A stretch of DNA of 64,000 bases from Plantactinospora sp. BC1 (GCF_003030345.1 NZ_CP028158.1:7440001-7504000), one strand, 5' to 3'; positions 7,101 through 19,889 are shown, counted from the stretch's first letter. The notes: a model not told the origin generated them from the sequence alone. Numbers and translations: made by a program.

Positions 7101-10028
7101 GTAGTCGCCGTCCTCGACCCAGCCGATGTTCTGGAAGCCGCCCTCGACGTCGGTGGTGGCCTGGGTCTGCACGCCCGGGTCACCGCCGCCGACGCCGTCC
7201 GGCGCCCGGCCGGTCGCCGCGAAGTATTCCGCCTGCTTCCGCTTCGGCTGCAACTGCTCGATCGCCCGGCCGGTCAGCGCGTTGGACCCGCCGGCCCCGC
7301 CGCCGTCGGTGTAGCTGGCCTCGAAGACCGCGAAGACGTTGGCGTCGGCGCCGTGCCCGGAGGCGAGCGAGGTCTGCACGGTGCCGGTGCAGCCGGTCTG
7401 GTCGTCGAGCGGGTGGGCGTGCTCGTCGTGACCCAGGTAGTACTGGAGGGTCACCCGGTCGCAGTCGATCGTCCCGTCCTCCGGGTCGGTCACCCTGACC
7501 GTGTACTTCACCTGGTCGCCCCAGTCGAAGAACCCGCCGTCCGGCGGGAACTCGATGGTCACCGTCGGGGCGGTGTTGCCGACCGTCACCGGTACGTTCG
7601 CCACCGCCGTCCGGCCGGTGTCGCCCGTGACGGTGAGCTGGGCGGTGTAGTTGCCGGCCGCCGGGTACGTGTGCGTCGGGTTCGGCTCGGTCGAGGTGCC
7701 GCCGTCGCCGAAGGTCCAGGCGTAGCTGATCGGGCCGCCGTCCGGGTCCCGGGAGCCCTCGCTGGAGAAGGCCACGGTCAGCGGGGCCGGGCCGGAGGTC
7801 GGGTTCGCGGTGGCGACCGCGATCGGCGCCCGGTCACCGGCGATGTACTCGATCCGGTAGACCCCGGAGTTGTCGTTGTTGCCGCCGAAGCCGCTGCCCC
7901 ACTCGATCAGGTACAGCGCACCGTCCGGGCCGAACTCGAAGTCCATCGGCCGGACGAAGGTCATCCCGGTGAGCAGCTGATTGATGTCCACAAGGGACTT
8001 GCCGTCGTCGGTGACCTGGAAGGCGTACATCTTGTTCTGGTTCCACTCGCCGAACATCGCCTTGCCGTCGTAGTACGCCGGCCACTTGCGCTCGGACGGG
8101 TTCGCCGGGTCGTACCGGTAGACCGGGCCGCCCATCGGGGCACCGCCGCCACCGATCTCCGGGAAGAGCGGGTTGCCGCCGTAGTCGTAGTCCACGGTGG
8201 CCGGGATCGCCGGGGGCAGGTTGGTCAGCCCGGTGTTGTTCGGCGAGTTGTTCACCGGCGCGGCGCAGTCGAACTTCGCCCCGCTCGGCCCGGACGGGAA
8301 CTGGTAGTCGTTGTAGGCGTAGTTCGCGCCGTGGCAGTACGGCCAGCCGTAGTTGCCGGGCTGGGCGACGGCGTTCCACTCCACCGTCCCCTCCGGACCA
8401 CGGTTCGGGTTCGCCGCCCCGGCGTCCGGACCGTAGTCCGCCACATAGAGGGTGTCCGACTTCGGGTCGATGCCGATCCGGAACGGGTTCCGGAAGCCCA
8501 TCGCGTAGATCTCCGGCCGGGTCTTCTCGGTGCCCGGGGCGAAGAGGTTCCCCTGCGGGACGGTGTACGTCCCGTCGTCCTCCGGGTGAATCCGGAGCAC
8601 CTTGCCGCGCAGGTCGTTGGTGTTGCCGGAGCTGCGCTGCGCGTCGAAGTCCTGCCGGCCCGGCCGCTCGTCGATCGGGGTGAAGGAATTCGACTCGAAC
8701 GGGTTGGTGTTGTCGCCGGTGGCCAGATAGAGGTTGCCGGCGCTGTCGAAGACCATGCTGCCGCCCGCGTGGCAGCAGGTGTTCCGCTGCGTCGGCACCT
8801 GGAGCACGATCTTCTCGCTCGCCAGGTCGAGGGTGTCACCGACCACTGTGAACCGGGACAGGTAGTTGCGGGCCGCCCCGCCGTTCGGGGCGTAGTAGAG
8901 GTACACCCAGCTGTTGGTGGCGAAGTCCGGGTCGAGCCGGATCCCGATCAGCCCGTCCTCGTTGCCGGTGAAGACGTCGAGGTCGGCGGCGGTGACCGTG
9001 GTGCCGGTCTCCGGCTTGATGATCTGGACCCGGCCGTCGCGTTCGATGTAGAAGACCCGCCCGTCGGCGGCGACGTCCAGCTCCATCGGGTTGTTGGTGT
9101 TGCTGTCCAGGGTGATCTTCTCGAAGCTGCTGGTCAGCGAGGCGGAGCAGTCGGCCTCCACCGCACCGGCCGCGGTCCGGATCCCGCCGAGCAGGTGGTC
9201 GAGGAACTCCGGCTCGGCGTACGACTGCTGGGTGTGGCCGCCGGCCGTGTACCAGGCCCGGCCGCCGTCGTACTCCTGGCACCAGGCGAACGGGTGGTCG
9301 TGGCCCATCGCCCCGGCGCCGGGGGCGTAGCTGGTCTCGTCCAGCGAGGCGAGCACGTGTACGTCGCCGCGCGGGTTGTCGCGGAAGTTGTACCACTCGT
9401 CGTACCGGGACCACTTCGCCGGGAGGTCCTTCGTGGACTCGTGCGCGTGGTCCTCGACCTTGATTGTGGCCTGCTGGTTGGCCGGGTGCGAGGCGAAGTA
9501 CGCCCCGACCAGCTCGCCGTACCAGGGCCAGTCGTACTCGGTGTCCGAGGCGGCGTGTACGCCCGCGTATCCGCCGCCGGCCTTGATGTAGCGCTCGAAG
9601 GCGGCCTGCTGCTCGGCGTTCAGTACGTCGCCGGTGGTGGAGAGCCACATCACCGCCTGGTACCTGCCGAGGTTGGCGTCGGTGAAGGCCGTCGCGTCCT
9701 CGGTGGCGTCGACGGTGAACCCGTGCTCCGTGCCGAGCTGCTGGATCGCGGCGATGCCGGCCGGGATGGAGTCGTGCCGGAAGCCGGCCGTCTTGGAGAA
9801 GACCAGCACCCGGAAGGATTCCGCCTCGGCGGCCGGTTCGAGTGCCGGCGCCTTCTTGACGGGTGCCTGGGCCTGGGGCAGGACCGCCGGGGCGGCCGAG
9901 GCGGGGGTACCGGCCAGTGCGGTCGTGCCGAGCAGGAGTGCCGCGGTCGCGCCGACCAGGCGGCGCCGGAATCTGCGATGGGGGTGCGGAGGGTGCGAGG
10001 TGCCGCCGGAGCGGCCGGGGCTGGACAC
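4152..10028 (-). CDS. secreted multidomain ThuA / glucose-sorbosone dehydrogenase protein with PKD, CBM6-like and lectin-like domains
   Basis: A protein of 1,958 residues. GTG 10028 is chosen because AAGGAG sits at 10036-10041 with 7-nt spacing; an upstream in-frame start would add 21 residues with no site. An Arg-rich N-terminus, hydrophobic core and ASA-A cleavage region form a secretion signal (about 1-47). A ThuA domain follows (about 70-290, starting FRVLVFSKTAGFRHDSI), then a GSDH-type PQQ-dependent sugar dehydrogenase propeller (about 300-735, with NTCCHAGGSMVFD and MGFRNPFRIGIDP). Next come a PKD domain (about 740-830), a CBM6-like module (about 960-1100), a second PKD, two DUF1349-like lectin folds (about 1195-1575), two or three OmpL47-like repeats (about 1580-1840) and a helical FIMAH-like tail. 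It probably binds and oxidises or processes extracellular polysaccharide. Domain borders are estimates. Confidence 0.88.
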   Translation of the reverse strand: MSSPGRSGGTSHPPHPHRRFRRRLVGATAALLLGTTALAGTPASAAPAVLPQAQAPVKKAPALEPAAEAESFRVLVFSKTAGFRHDSIPAGIAAIQQLGTEHGFTVDATEDATAFTDANLGRYQAVMWLSTTGDVLNAEQQAAFERYIKAGGGYAGVHAASDTEYDWPWYGELVGAYFASHPANQQATIKVEDHAHESTKDLPAKWSRYDEWYNFRDNPRGDVHVLASLDETSYAPGAGAMGHDHPFAWCQEYDGGRAWYTAGGHTQQSYAEPEFLDHLLGGIRTAAGAVEADCSASLTSSFEKITLDSNTNNPMELDVAADGRVFYIERDGRVQIIKPETGTTVTAADLDVFTGNEDGLIGIRLDPDFATNSWVYLYYAPNGGAARNYLSRFTVVGDTLDLASEKIVLQVPTQRNTCCHAGGSMVFDSAGNLYLATGDNTNPFESNSFTPIDERPGRQDFDAQRSSGNTNDLRGKVLRIHPEDDGTYTVPQGNLFAPGTEKTRPEIYAMGFRNPFRIGIDPKSDTLYVADYGPDAGAANPNRGPEGTVEWNAVAQPGNYGWPYCHGANYAYNDYQFPSGPSGAKFDCAAPVNNSPNNTGLTNLPPAIPATVDYDYGGNPLFPEIGGGGAPMGGPVYRYDPANPSERKWPAYYDGKAMFGEWNQNKMYAFQVTDDGKSLVDINQLLTGMTFVRPMDFEFGPDGALYLIEWGSGFGGNNDNSGVYRIEYIAGDRAPIAVATANPTSGPAPLTVAFSSEGSRDPDGGPISYAWTFGDGGTSTEPNPTHTYPAAGNYTAQLTVTGDTGRTAVANVPVTVGNTAPTVTIEFPPDGGFFDWGDQVKYTVRVTDPEDGTIDCDRVTLQYYLGHDEHAHPLDDQTGCTGTVQTSLASGHGADANVFAVFEASYTDGGGAGGSNALTGRAIEQLQPKRKQAEYFAATGRAPDGVGGGDPGVQTQATTDVEGGFQNIGWVEDGDYWSFDPTNLTGITGFRFRASSAGGGARIEVRSGAADGPVLATATVPDTGGWQTFANATVELSAPSTTSGPLFFVAKNPVGATGTGAIVNVNWVDFLGRGVTDNAPPTVTATATPSTGTAPVAVSFDGTASDAEGDDPLTYAWDFGDGGTADTLDATHTYTGPGTFTATLTVTDSRGAAAYATVTVKVEAPNTSCFGARSDDFTGGELDKGRWSTVVRENQLYGVRGGALVLPTSVGDLYGSRNDATNVVLQPAPDGSWQATTKLSLAAVENYQQAGLIVYGDDDNYAKLDLLYNGSRRVEFIRETAGTPRNEGGDSAAAPASDTIHLRLTSDGVNLTAAFSADGQTFTPVGRSAALAGITDPRIGLFALNGGTAAPVVDASFDWFQVTPDEPAGEVTPNDEFTGTSLDKCRWDGIVREDPTGYRVADGALHIDVPNGDIYTGNNTGPTNFVLQTAPEGDWTIQTRVDGSKLDEQYQQAGLIVYGDDDNYLKFDFIADNQVGQPVNRRIEFRSEIAAAVQDPQPQATNLTESVWHLRLARSGDTYTAAYSTDGATWTELAPLTNAAVGATPRIGLFSLGAAQTASKTVSFDYFRLSTETVDEAAPVTTATVSGTPTGGWHTGPVTVTLAATDNAGGSGVARTEHQLDDATTWTPYAGPVLVAGDGPHTLRFRSVDEAGNVEATKSVEVKIDATAPVSTAAFAPPTDDGWHGGTIPVTLASTDAGSGVATLEWSLDGGAWTAYTEPVNVTGDGQHELLYRATDAAGNAETLKSAILKIDGVKPTVLVSGLADGQLYGDSQDVRVNWSAVDPTSGIKATVGTLDGRPYHPNTLQAMYELPLGLHELTVTATDRAGNVTTSTVRFFVTTSFRDMQQLLDRFKATGRLSAKGHKQLSNKLDTVRQAEANGNDNRAINQLGQFKALAADAGLVAEAEIRDVLVRDADAMIVRLGGSPSASGVRANDGKPVQGTGRLVEDPTRVKRGGRL

Positions 10029-10334
10029 GGAGGATCTCCTTGGTCCGGTGAGGACAGGGGGATCCCGGGTCGGTACGCCGAAGACCGCCACGGGGTGTGG
10101 AGGTACGACCGGAACTCGCCGAAGCTCCGGCCATCGAATTCTGCCTTGTGGTTGAACAAATTAGGGCCGCCTGCCGGGCGGCCGGAATAAGGCGGTGAGG
10201 TTAATTCAGGTAACGGTTACGTAACGAGGTGGAATCATCCGGATAGGACAGACATATCCGTCGGGGCGCCGGTCACGGCACCTCGCACCCCGGTACGTGG
10301 TCGAGCGCTGACACTATGCGATAGGTCACGGCCC
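10029..10334. other. intergenic region with putative operator, divergent promoters
   Basis: This region, together with the thi promoter and riboswitch, separates the ThuA gene (minus) from the thi operon (plus). It holds a composite palindrome, GTAAC-G-GTTAC-GTAAC at 10210-10225, of the kind bound by dimeric repressors. It also holds a short hairpin, GGCCGCC/GGCGGCC at 10165-10183, which would lie in the ThuA 5' leader. No open reading frame with coding character was found here. Confidence 0.4.
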
Positions 10335-10364
10335 TTTACGGATCCGTGACCGGCCACGTACGCT
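10335..10364 (+). promoter_or_regulatory. putative promoter of thi operon
   Basis: TTTACG (10335-10340), an 18-nt spacer and TACGCT (10359-10364) place a transcription start near 10371, just before the TPP riboswitch. The assignment is by eye. Confidence 0.45.
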
Positions 10365-10377
10365 CGCCGACAAGTAA

Positions 10378-10466
10378 CCCACGGGAGCCCGGTGGACCGG
10401 GCTGAGAGGGGGGCTGTCGAGCCCCCGACCGTCGAACCTGATCCGGGTAATGCCGGCGCAGGGAGG
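10378..10466 (+). promoter_or_regulatory. TPP riboswitch (THI element)
   Basis: The conserved cores are present in order: GGGAGCC, then GGGCTGAGAGG, a variable GC stem (GGGGGCT/AGCCCCC), and then GACCGTCGAACCTGATCC followed by GGGTAATGCCGGCGCAGGGA. The last part joins directly onto the GGGAGGAG ribosome binding site (10461-10468) of thiE. TPP binding would therefore be expected to hide the ribosome binding site and block translation. No separate terminator hairpin is seen between the riboswitch and the gene, which supports translational control of the operon. Confidence 0.95.
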
Positions 10467-10475
10467 AGCGTTGCC

Positions 10476-11204
10476 GTGCTATCCATCGGACGACTTCACC
10501 TCATCACCGACACCCGACCCGGGCAGCGGGATCCGCTCGCGGTGGTCGACGCCGCCCTCTCGGTCGCCGGCCCCGAACTCGTCGTACAGGTCCGGGTGGC
10601 CGACGACACCGACGACCGGACGGCGTACGAGCTGGCCGCCGAGGTGACCCGCCGGTGTGCCGCCGTCGGGGCGTCCTGCCTGGTCAACGACCGGCTGCAC
10701 CTCGCCCTCGCGATCGGCGCGGCCGGTGGGCACGTCGGTGCCCGCGACCTGCCGGTCGACGCCGCCCGCCGGGTGCTCGGCCCGGACGCCGTGCTCGGCG
10801 CGACCGCCCGCGACCCGGAGACCGGTGCGGCGGCGGTCGCGGCCGGCGCCAGCTATCTCGGCGTCGGCCCCTGCCACGCCACCTCCACCAAGGACGGACT
10901 CCCCGCCCCGATCGGCCCGGACGGAATCCGCCGGGTCGCCTCGACCGTGCCGGTACCGGTGATCGCGATCGGCGGGATCACCGCCGACCGGGTGCCGGCA
11001 CTGCTCGCCGCCGGGGCGTACGGCGTCGCCGTGGTCGGCGCCGTCTCCGGCGCCGCCGACCCGGCCCGGGCCACCGCCGATCTCCTCACCGCCCTGCGCA
11101 CCGATCCGCCCCCACCCGATCCGGGACGGGGAACATCGCCGGGGTGGGACCCCCGGCGCGGTTCCCCGCACTCCGGCGCGGGTGCGGGGGCGGGGGAATG
11201 CTAG
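10476..11204 (+). CDS. thiE: thiamine phosphate synthase
   Basis: A 242-residue TIM-barrel protein that would join HMP-pyrophosphate and thiazole phosphate to give thiamine phosphate. GTG 10476 lies 7 nt after GGGAGGAG, itself the end of the riboswitch. Family blocks visible are LHLITDTR at the start, LVNDRLHLALAIGAAGGHVG (the ND and H-G motifs), YLGVGPCHATSTKDG (phosphate/thiazole loop) and VIAIGGIT. The usual QLRxK motif reads VQVRVADD here, so its lysine is missing. The C-terminus has about 30 extra Gly/Pro-rich residues. It is first in an operon with a second ThiE-fold paralogue further down; its 3' end overlaps thiO by 7 nt. Confidence 0.9.
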   Translation: MLSIGRLHLITDTRPGQRDPLAVVDAALSVAGPELVVQVRVADDTDDRTAYELAAEVTRRCAAVGASCLVNDRLHLALAIGAAGGHVGARDLPVDAARRVLGPDAVLGATARDPETGAAAVAAGASYLGVGPCHATSTKDGLPAPIGPDGIRRVASTVPVPVIAIGGITADRVPALLAAGAYGVAVVGAVSGAADPARATADLLTALRTDPPPPDPGRGTSPGWDPRRGSPHSGAGAGAGEC

Positions 11205-12442
11205 GCGGGGACCGGGCGGCGGACGTCGCGGTGGTCGGCGGCGGCCCGATCGGGCTCGCCGTCGCCTGGCGCTGCGCCGCCCGGGGCCTGCGGGTCAGCC
11301 TCCACGACCCCGCGCCCGGCTCCGGCGCCTCCGACGTCGCGGCCGGAATGCTCGCCCCGGTCGCCGAGAGCTACTTCGGCGAGCGGACGCTGACCGGACT
11401 GCTGGTCGAGTCCGCTGCCCGCTGGCCGGCCTTCGCCGCCGAACTCGCCGAAGCGACCGGGCTGGACCTGGGCTATCGGACCGAGGGGACGCTGACCGTC
11501 GCGCTCACCTCCGACGACCTGGCCGAGGCGGAGCGGCTCTGGACGTACCAGCGGGACCTGGGGCTGCCGGTGACCCCGCTGCGGCCGGCGGAGCTGCGGG
11601 ACCGCGAACCGCTGCTGGCCACCCGGCTGCGCGGCGGCGCGCTCGCCGCCAGCGACCACCAGGTCGACCCGCGCCGGCTGGTCACCGCGCTGCGGGCCGC
11701 CGTCGAACGCGCCGGGGTGACGGTGCTGTCCCGACCGGTCCGGGACCTCGCCGAACTGGACGCGGCGGCGACGGTCGTCGCGGCCGGCTGCGGCACGGCG
11801 GCGCTGACCGGCCTGCCGGTCCGGCCGGTGAAGGGGCAGATCCTGCGGCTGCGCGCGCCCGGCGGCGCGGCGCCCGGCTTCCGGCACGTGATCCGGGGCC
11901 ACGCCGACGGCCGGCACGTCTACCTGGTACCCCGGACCGACGGCGAGGTGGTGGTCGGGGCCACCGTGGAGGAGCGCGCCGACCTCGGCGTCACCGCCGG
12001 AGCGGTACTCGACCTGCTCCGCGCCGCCACCGACGTGCTCCCGGAACTCGGCGAGTACGAGCTGGTCGAGGCGCGCTCCGGGCTGCGCCCCGGTACGCCG
12101 GACAACGCACCGCTGCTCGGCCCGCTGCCGGACCGGCCCGACGTGGTGGTCGCGGCCGGACACTTCCGGCACGGCATCGTGCTCACCCCGCTCACCGCCG
12201 ACCTGATCGCCGACCTGCTGGCCACCGGCGTACCGGATCCGGCGCTCGGACCGCTCTCGCCGGCCCGGTTCGCCGACCCGGTCCCGCCCGGGCCGACTCG
12301 GGTCGGGCGGGCGGCGCCAGCGGGAGCGGGTGCGGAGGCGGAAGCCGAGGCGGGAGCGGAGGCAGGTGACGGGCCGGTGCCCGGCGGGAGGCCGGGGCCG
12401 GACGACGGAACGACCAGGGTGGGGAGGACACGGTGGAGCTGA
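11198..12442 (+). CDS. thiO: glycine oxidase ThiO
   Basis: A 414-residue FAD enzyme of the DAAO family that oxidises glycine to the imine used by ThiG. The N-terminal Rossmann motif VAVVGGGPIGLAVAWRCAARG and GASDVAAGMLAPVAES are typical, as are the FAD-binding C-terminal block SGLRPGTPDNAPLLGPLP and GHFRHGIVLTP. The start at 11198 overlaps the last 7 nt of thiE and has a G-rich ribosome binding region (GGGGGCGGGGG). The last 50 or so residues are low-complexity Ala/Glu/Gly and not part of the enzyme fold. The coding region overlaps thiS by 10 nt, implying coupled translation. Confidence 0.93.
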   Translation: MLGGDRAADVAVVGGGPIGLAVAWRCAARGLRVSLHDPAPGSGASDVAAGMLAPVAESYFGERTLTGLLVESAARWPAFAAELAEATGLDLGYRTEGTLTVALTSDDLAEAERLWTYQRDLGLPVTPLRPAELRDREPLLATRLRGGALAASDHQVDPRRLVTALRAAVERAGVTVLSRPVRDLAELDAAATVVAAGCGTAALTGLPVRPVKGQILRLRAPGGAAPGFRHVIRGHADGRHVYLVPRTDGEVVVGATVEERADLGVTAGAVLDLLRAATDVLPELGEYELVEARSGLRPGTPDNAPLLGPLPDRPDVVVAAGHFRHGIVLTPLTADLIADLLATGVPDPALGPLSPARFADPVPPGPTRVGRAAPAGAGAEAEAEAGAEAGDGPVPGGRPGPDDGTTRVGRTRWS

Positions 12443-12633
12443 CCGTGAACGGAGTCGAAGAGCGGCTGCCCGGCGAGTTGACCGTGGCGGAGCTGGTGCA
12501 GCGGATCACCAGCGCACACCGGGGCGTGGCGGTCGCGGTCAACGGCGAGGTGGTGCCGCGCGGCGGCTGGCCGGCCCGGCAACTCCGGGACGGCGACCGG
12601 GTCGAGGTGCTGACCGCGGCGCAGGGCGGGTGA
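12433..12633 (+). CDS. thiS: sulfur carrier protein ThiS
   Basis: A 66-residue ubiquitin-like sulfur carrier. It ends in Gly-Gly (TAAQGG), the C-terminus that is adenylated and converted to thiocarboxylate to supply sulfur for the thiazole ring. MELTVNGVEE, the LTVAELV helix and VAVNGEVVPR match the family. The GTG at 12433 lies inside the end of thiO, and thiG begins 6 nt after its stop. No ThiF-like adenylyltransferase lies in this operon, so the activating enzyme must be encoded elsewhere. Confidence 0.95.
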   Translation: MELTVNGVEERLPGELTVAELVQRITSAHRGVAVAVNGEVVPRGGWPARQLRDGDRVEVLTAAQGG

Positions 12634-16557
<3,924 letters not shown>

Positions 16558-16672
16558 ACCCCTGGCGGCGGTGCGCCCGTCCGGCTCCCGACGCACTGCC
16601 GTGGGCTCATCGGCTCCCGCGCGCCGCCGGTGGGTTCTGAGCGGTCGGTGGCCGGAGCGGCGGAGTTCGTTC

Positions 16673-16725
16673 ACCTGGACGCCAGAGGCGTTATCCGGCG
16701 GTGGATACGCCTCTGGTGTCCAGGT
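16673..16725. terminator. long bidirectional hairpin between thiC and the 16763 gene
   Basis: ACCTGGACGCCAGAGGCGTT..ATCC (16673-16696) pairs with GGATACGCCTCTGGTGTCC..AGGT (16703-16725), with one mismatch and one bulged base. It lies between two converging genes and would work for both. No T-run follows on either side. Confidence 0.75.
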
Positions 16726-16762
16726 CGAGCCGGCGCCGCGCCCGCTCGGATGGGGGCAGCGG

Positions 16763-19700
16763 TCAGTCGGCGTGGTGCCGGCCGGTCGAGCGCAGCGAAC
16801 GGCGTACGCTCCGGTCCAGCCCGAGGTCGTCCGCCGCCGGGTCGGGCTCGCTGAGCCCGCTCACCCAGTCGACGTACTCCTCGTCGCGGGCAGGCACCGG
16901 TTCCTCCGTACGGTTGCGGCCCTTCGCCTCCCGCTGCTTCGACTCGCCCCTGCCCGGCTTCGACTCTCCCTTGTCCTGCTTCGAGTCGCCCTTGCCGGTC
17001 TCGACGGTGCCGGTCTGCTCGGCGGCGTCGGTACCACCCCGGTTGCGCCGGAACAGGCCGCGACGGAGCCGCCCCGCCGGCCGCTGCGCGTCTCCGGTGC
17101 CCGACCCGGACTCGACCTCGGCGGTGGTCTCCGGCCCGGGTCCGGCCGGCGGCGTGCCACGATCCGGCCTGGGTCCGGCCGGCGGCGTGCCACGATCCGG
17201 CCCGAGTTCGGCCGGCGGCGTGCCTCGATGCGGGCCGAGTTCGGCCGAGGGCGCACTGCGACCAGGGGCGGGTTCGGCCGGGGACATGCCGCGACCAGGT
17301 GCGGGTCCGGCCGGGGGCGTGCCGCGATCCGGGGCGGCGGCCCGGCCCGAGGTAACCCCGAGCTGGTCCGGCGTATCCCCGACCTGGCCCGGGCCATCCC
17401 CGGCGACCACCGGGATGGGCGGGATCCGTTCGGTACGGGTGGGGTCTGCTCCGCTCGGCTCCGTTCGGTTCCGTCCCGTCTCGGCCGATCCGGCTCCCGT
17501 CCCACCCGACCCGACCGGAGCCCGACCCGGTGTCGCCCCGATCCCGCCCCACTGCGCGGGGATACTGCCCGATCCCGTTCCGCTCGGGTACGACCGGTCG
17601 TCGCCGACCCGGCCGACGTCGTTCGACCCGCTGCCGAGGTCGCCCCGGCCGGTGCCGGAGGCGACAGTGCCGGAGGCGACGGTCCCGGAGGTGGCGGGGT
17701 CGGAGGTGGCGGGGTCGGAGGTAGGAGCCGGACCGGGGGTGGGGGCCGCACCACCCTCGCCCGTCCGGTGCGCCGATCCGATCGCCGGTCCGGTCGTCGA
17801 TTCGGTCGCCCGTCTGGTCGTCGATTCGGTTGCCGGTCCGGTCGTCGCTTCGGACACCGGTCCGGTCTTCGTCGATTCGGCCGTCGGTTCGACACGGTCG
17901 GGGCGGGGACGGCTGACCGGCGTGAAGGCGTCCCAGACGTCGTCGCTACGGGACGGTGTCGCGGACGGCGGCGGTGGCGCGGACGGCGGCGGTGGCGCGG
18001 ACGGCGGCGGTGGCGCGGACGGCGGCGGTGGCGCGGACGGCGGCGGTGGCGCGGACGGTGGTGTGGACGTCACCGCCGGTGGCGTCGCAGTGGCCGGTGG
18101 CTCCGGCGTTGTCGAGGGCGTTGTCGAGGGCGTTGTCGAGGGCGTTGCCGCAGTTGGTGTCGACGGTCCCGTGCCCCCCACCGGCGTCGACGGCGCGACC
18201 GGCGGCGTCGTGGTCGGCCAGAAGTCCTCGGTGCGAAGTCGGCGGGCACCGGCCCAACCGCCCGAGAACCCGGCATCCGTCGCAGCCGCGCCAGGTCCGC
18301 CGCCGGCCGGACCGGCCGATTCCGGGCCGCTTCGCTGACCGCTTTCGGGCACGGTCGGCACCGGTGACCCGAACCGGTCGGTGGGGGTCGAATCCTCCGT
18401 GGAGGTACGCGGGGACGGTACGCCCCTGCCGATGTCGAACGACCAGCTTCCGGGACTCGGCGGCTGCTCAGCCGAGGGCCTCGTCGGCTCGCTGGCCGGT
18501 CGCCCGCCGGCCGCCGCCGTACCAGGTGTCCAGGTGCGGGCCGGTGTCGGTCCGGTACTCGGGTCGCTGGCGCTGCCGCCGGCACCGGCCGGGGGTTCGT
18601 CGCGCGGGACGCCCAGCCGCCAGGTCGGGGCGGCCGAGGTACCGCCGCCGCTCGGCGAGGTCACCGTCGGGATGGTCTCGGTGGGTGCGTCGTCGACGCC
18701 ATCGGCACCGGACGTCCGGCCGCTGCCGCTCCCGTCCGGCGTCCTGGCGGTGCCGCTCTCACCTGGCGTTCCGCCGCTGCCACGCTCTGCGGTCGCCGCC
18801 GTGCCGGCGGTGCCGCCGAGCGTCGCGGCTGCGGTCGGGTCGGCTGCGGTCGGGTGGGCTGCGGTCGGGTCGGTTGCGGTCGGGTCGGCTGTGCCGGCCT
18901 GCTCCGGGGCGCCCGTGGCCAGCGCCGGGGTGGTCGTGGTCAGCGGCCAGCGGGCCCACGCCGCAAGCACCGAACCCAGCGCACCGGCACCGACGGCGAT
19001 CAGTGCGCCCCAGTACGGTGCCGCCTGGTAGGCGTCGGCCGAGTCACCCGGGCCGGCGACGAGGTACGCCAGGGCGAGCATCGCCGGGCCCGCCACCCCG
19101 CAGCTGGCGACCACCGGCGTCGGCAGCTCGCGCCGCCGGGCCAGGGCACCGGTGAGGGCGCCCGCGACCAGGGCCAGCGCCGGCATGGTGACCACCGCCA
19201 GCCGCTGGCTGGTACCGGCGCTGAGCCAGCTCGGGTCGACGCCGCCGAGCCGGACGGCGGGCAGCGGGTCGGTGGGGCCGAGCGAGGGGAGTACGGAGAG
19301 TACGGCGAGGAACCAGATCGCCCCGGTCACCGCCCCGATGTTCCAGACCACCGGACGCTGGCTGAGCGCGGCCAGGGCGGCGACGAACCCGACCCCGGCA
19401 CCGATCAACGCGGCCACCCCGGTCAGGCTGACCGGGTCTGCCGAGGCGACCTGCGCCGCCCGGGCGGGCTGCATGGAGAGCGGGGCCACCGCGAGTGCGC
19501 CGAGGGCGGCGAGCGCGGAGATGACGGCTCGGTTGCCGAGCGTGCTGGGTAGGGTGTACCTGCGGGCGAGCCGGTCCGCCAGCATCGCGCCGAGCACGGC
19601 CGCCACCATGGCGAACCAGCCGACCCAGCCGAGCTGGGCGGGCCAGTGGTTCACCGTGGCGCCGTCGAAACCGCGGTTGAAGCGGACGAGGCCGAGGCCG

Positions 19701-19785
19701 TACGCGATCCCCAGCTGGCCGGCGCCGCTGACGATCCCGACGAGGAGTGCGGCGAGCAGCACTCTGCCCCAGGTCCGGTAGGCCA
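16763..19785 (-). CDS. large membrane protein with long Pro/Thr/Gly-rich repetitive tail
   Basis: About 1,007 residues from ATG 19785; GTG codons at 19795 and 19804 are also in frame and no clear ribosome binding site decides. The first 290 residues hold about eight to nine hydrophobic segments (for example VLLAALLVGIVSGAGQLGIA and LIGAGVGFVAALAAL). The remaining 700 are low complexity: Thr/Ala/Asp-Pro repeats, PPPPSA units, TTPS units and 11-residue RGTPPAGPGPD-like units ending in an acidic/basic patch. The last about 75 residues are less biased (EEYVDWVSGLSEPDPAADDL). No enzymatic motif is seen. It may be an actinobacterial envelope protein with a cytoplasmic or wall-spanning disordered tail. 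The function is unknown. Confidence 0.75.
17139..17336. repeat. six tandem 33-bp repeats inside the 16763-19785 gene
   Basis: Units start at 17139, 17172, 17205, 17238, 17271 and 17304. The first two are nearly identical and the later ones diverge. They encode an 11-residue Pro/Gly/Arg unit (RGTPPAGPGPD-like) on the minus strand. Confidence 0.85.
17961..18050. repeat. five perfect 18-bp tandem repeats (PPPPSA units)
   Basis: The unit gcggacggcggcggtggc occurs five times without change, then decays into a sixth copy. On the minus strand it encodes PPPPSA hexapeptides of the membrane protein tail. Exact copies suggest recent slippage and likely length variation between strains. Confidence 0.9.
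18108..18143. repeat. three perfect 12-bp tandem repeats (TTPS units)
   Basis: The unit gttgtcgagggc occurs at 18108, 18120 and 18132 and encodes TTPS-type tetrapeptides on the minus strand in the same protein tail. Confidence 0.8.
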
Positions 19786-19889
19786 TGCCGGGCACGTTAC
19801 GCACTCGTCCGGCCGGCCCGCCACCCTGGGCCGGACGTCGGGCACCGGCAGGGGCGCCCGACCGGCTGCCGATCGTGCTGACCGTCGGG

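Noticed and set aside
4440-10190. A 1,916-codon open frame on the plus strand, antisense to the ThuA/sugar dehydrogenase gene
   Set aside because: It mirrors a GC-rich gene in which antisense stops are rare, is rich in Arg/Val/Gly/Asp without domain patterns, and the minus-strand protein has clear domains and a ribosome binding site.
17961-18050. CRISPR-like array
   Set aside because: The 18-bp units are directly adjacent with no spacers and are in frame inside a coding region.
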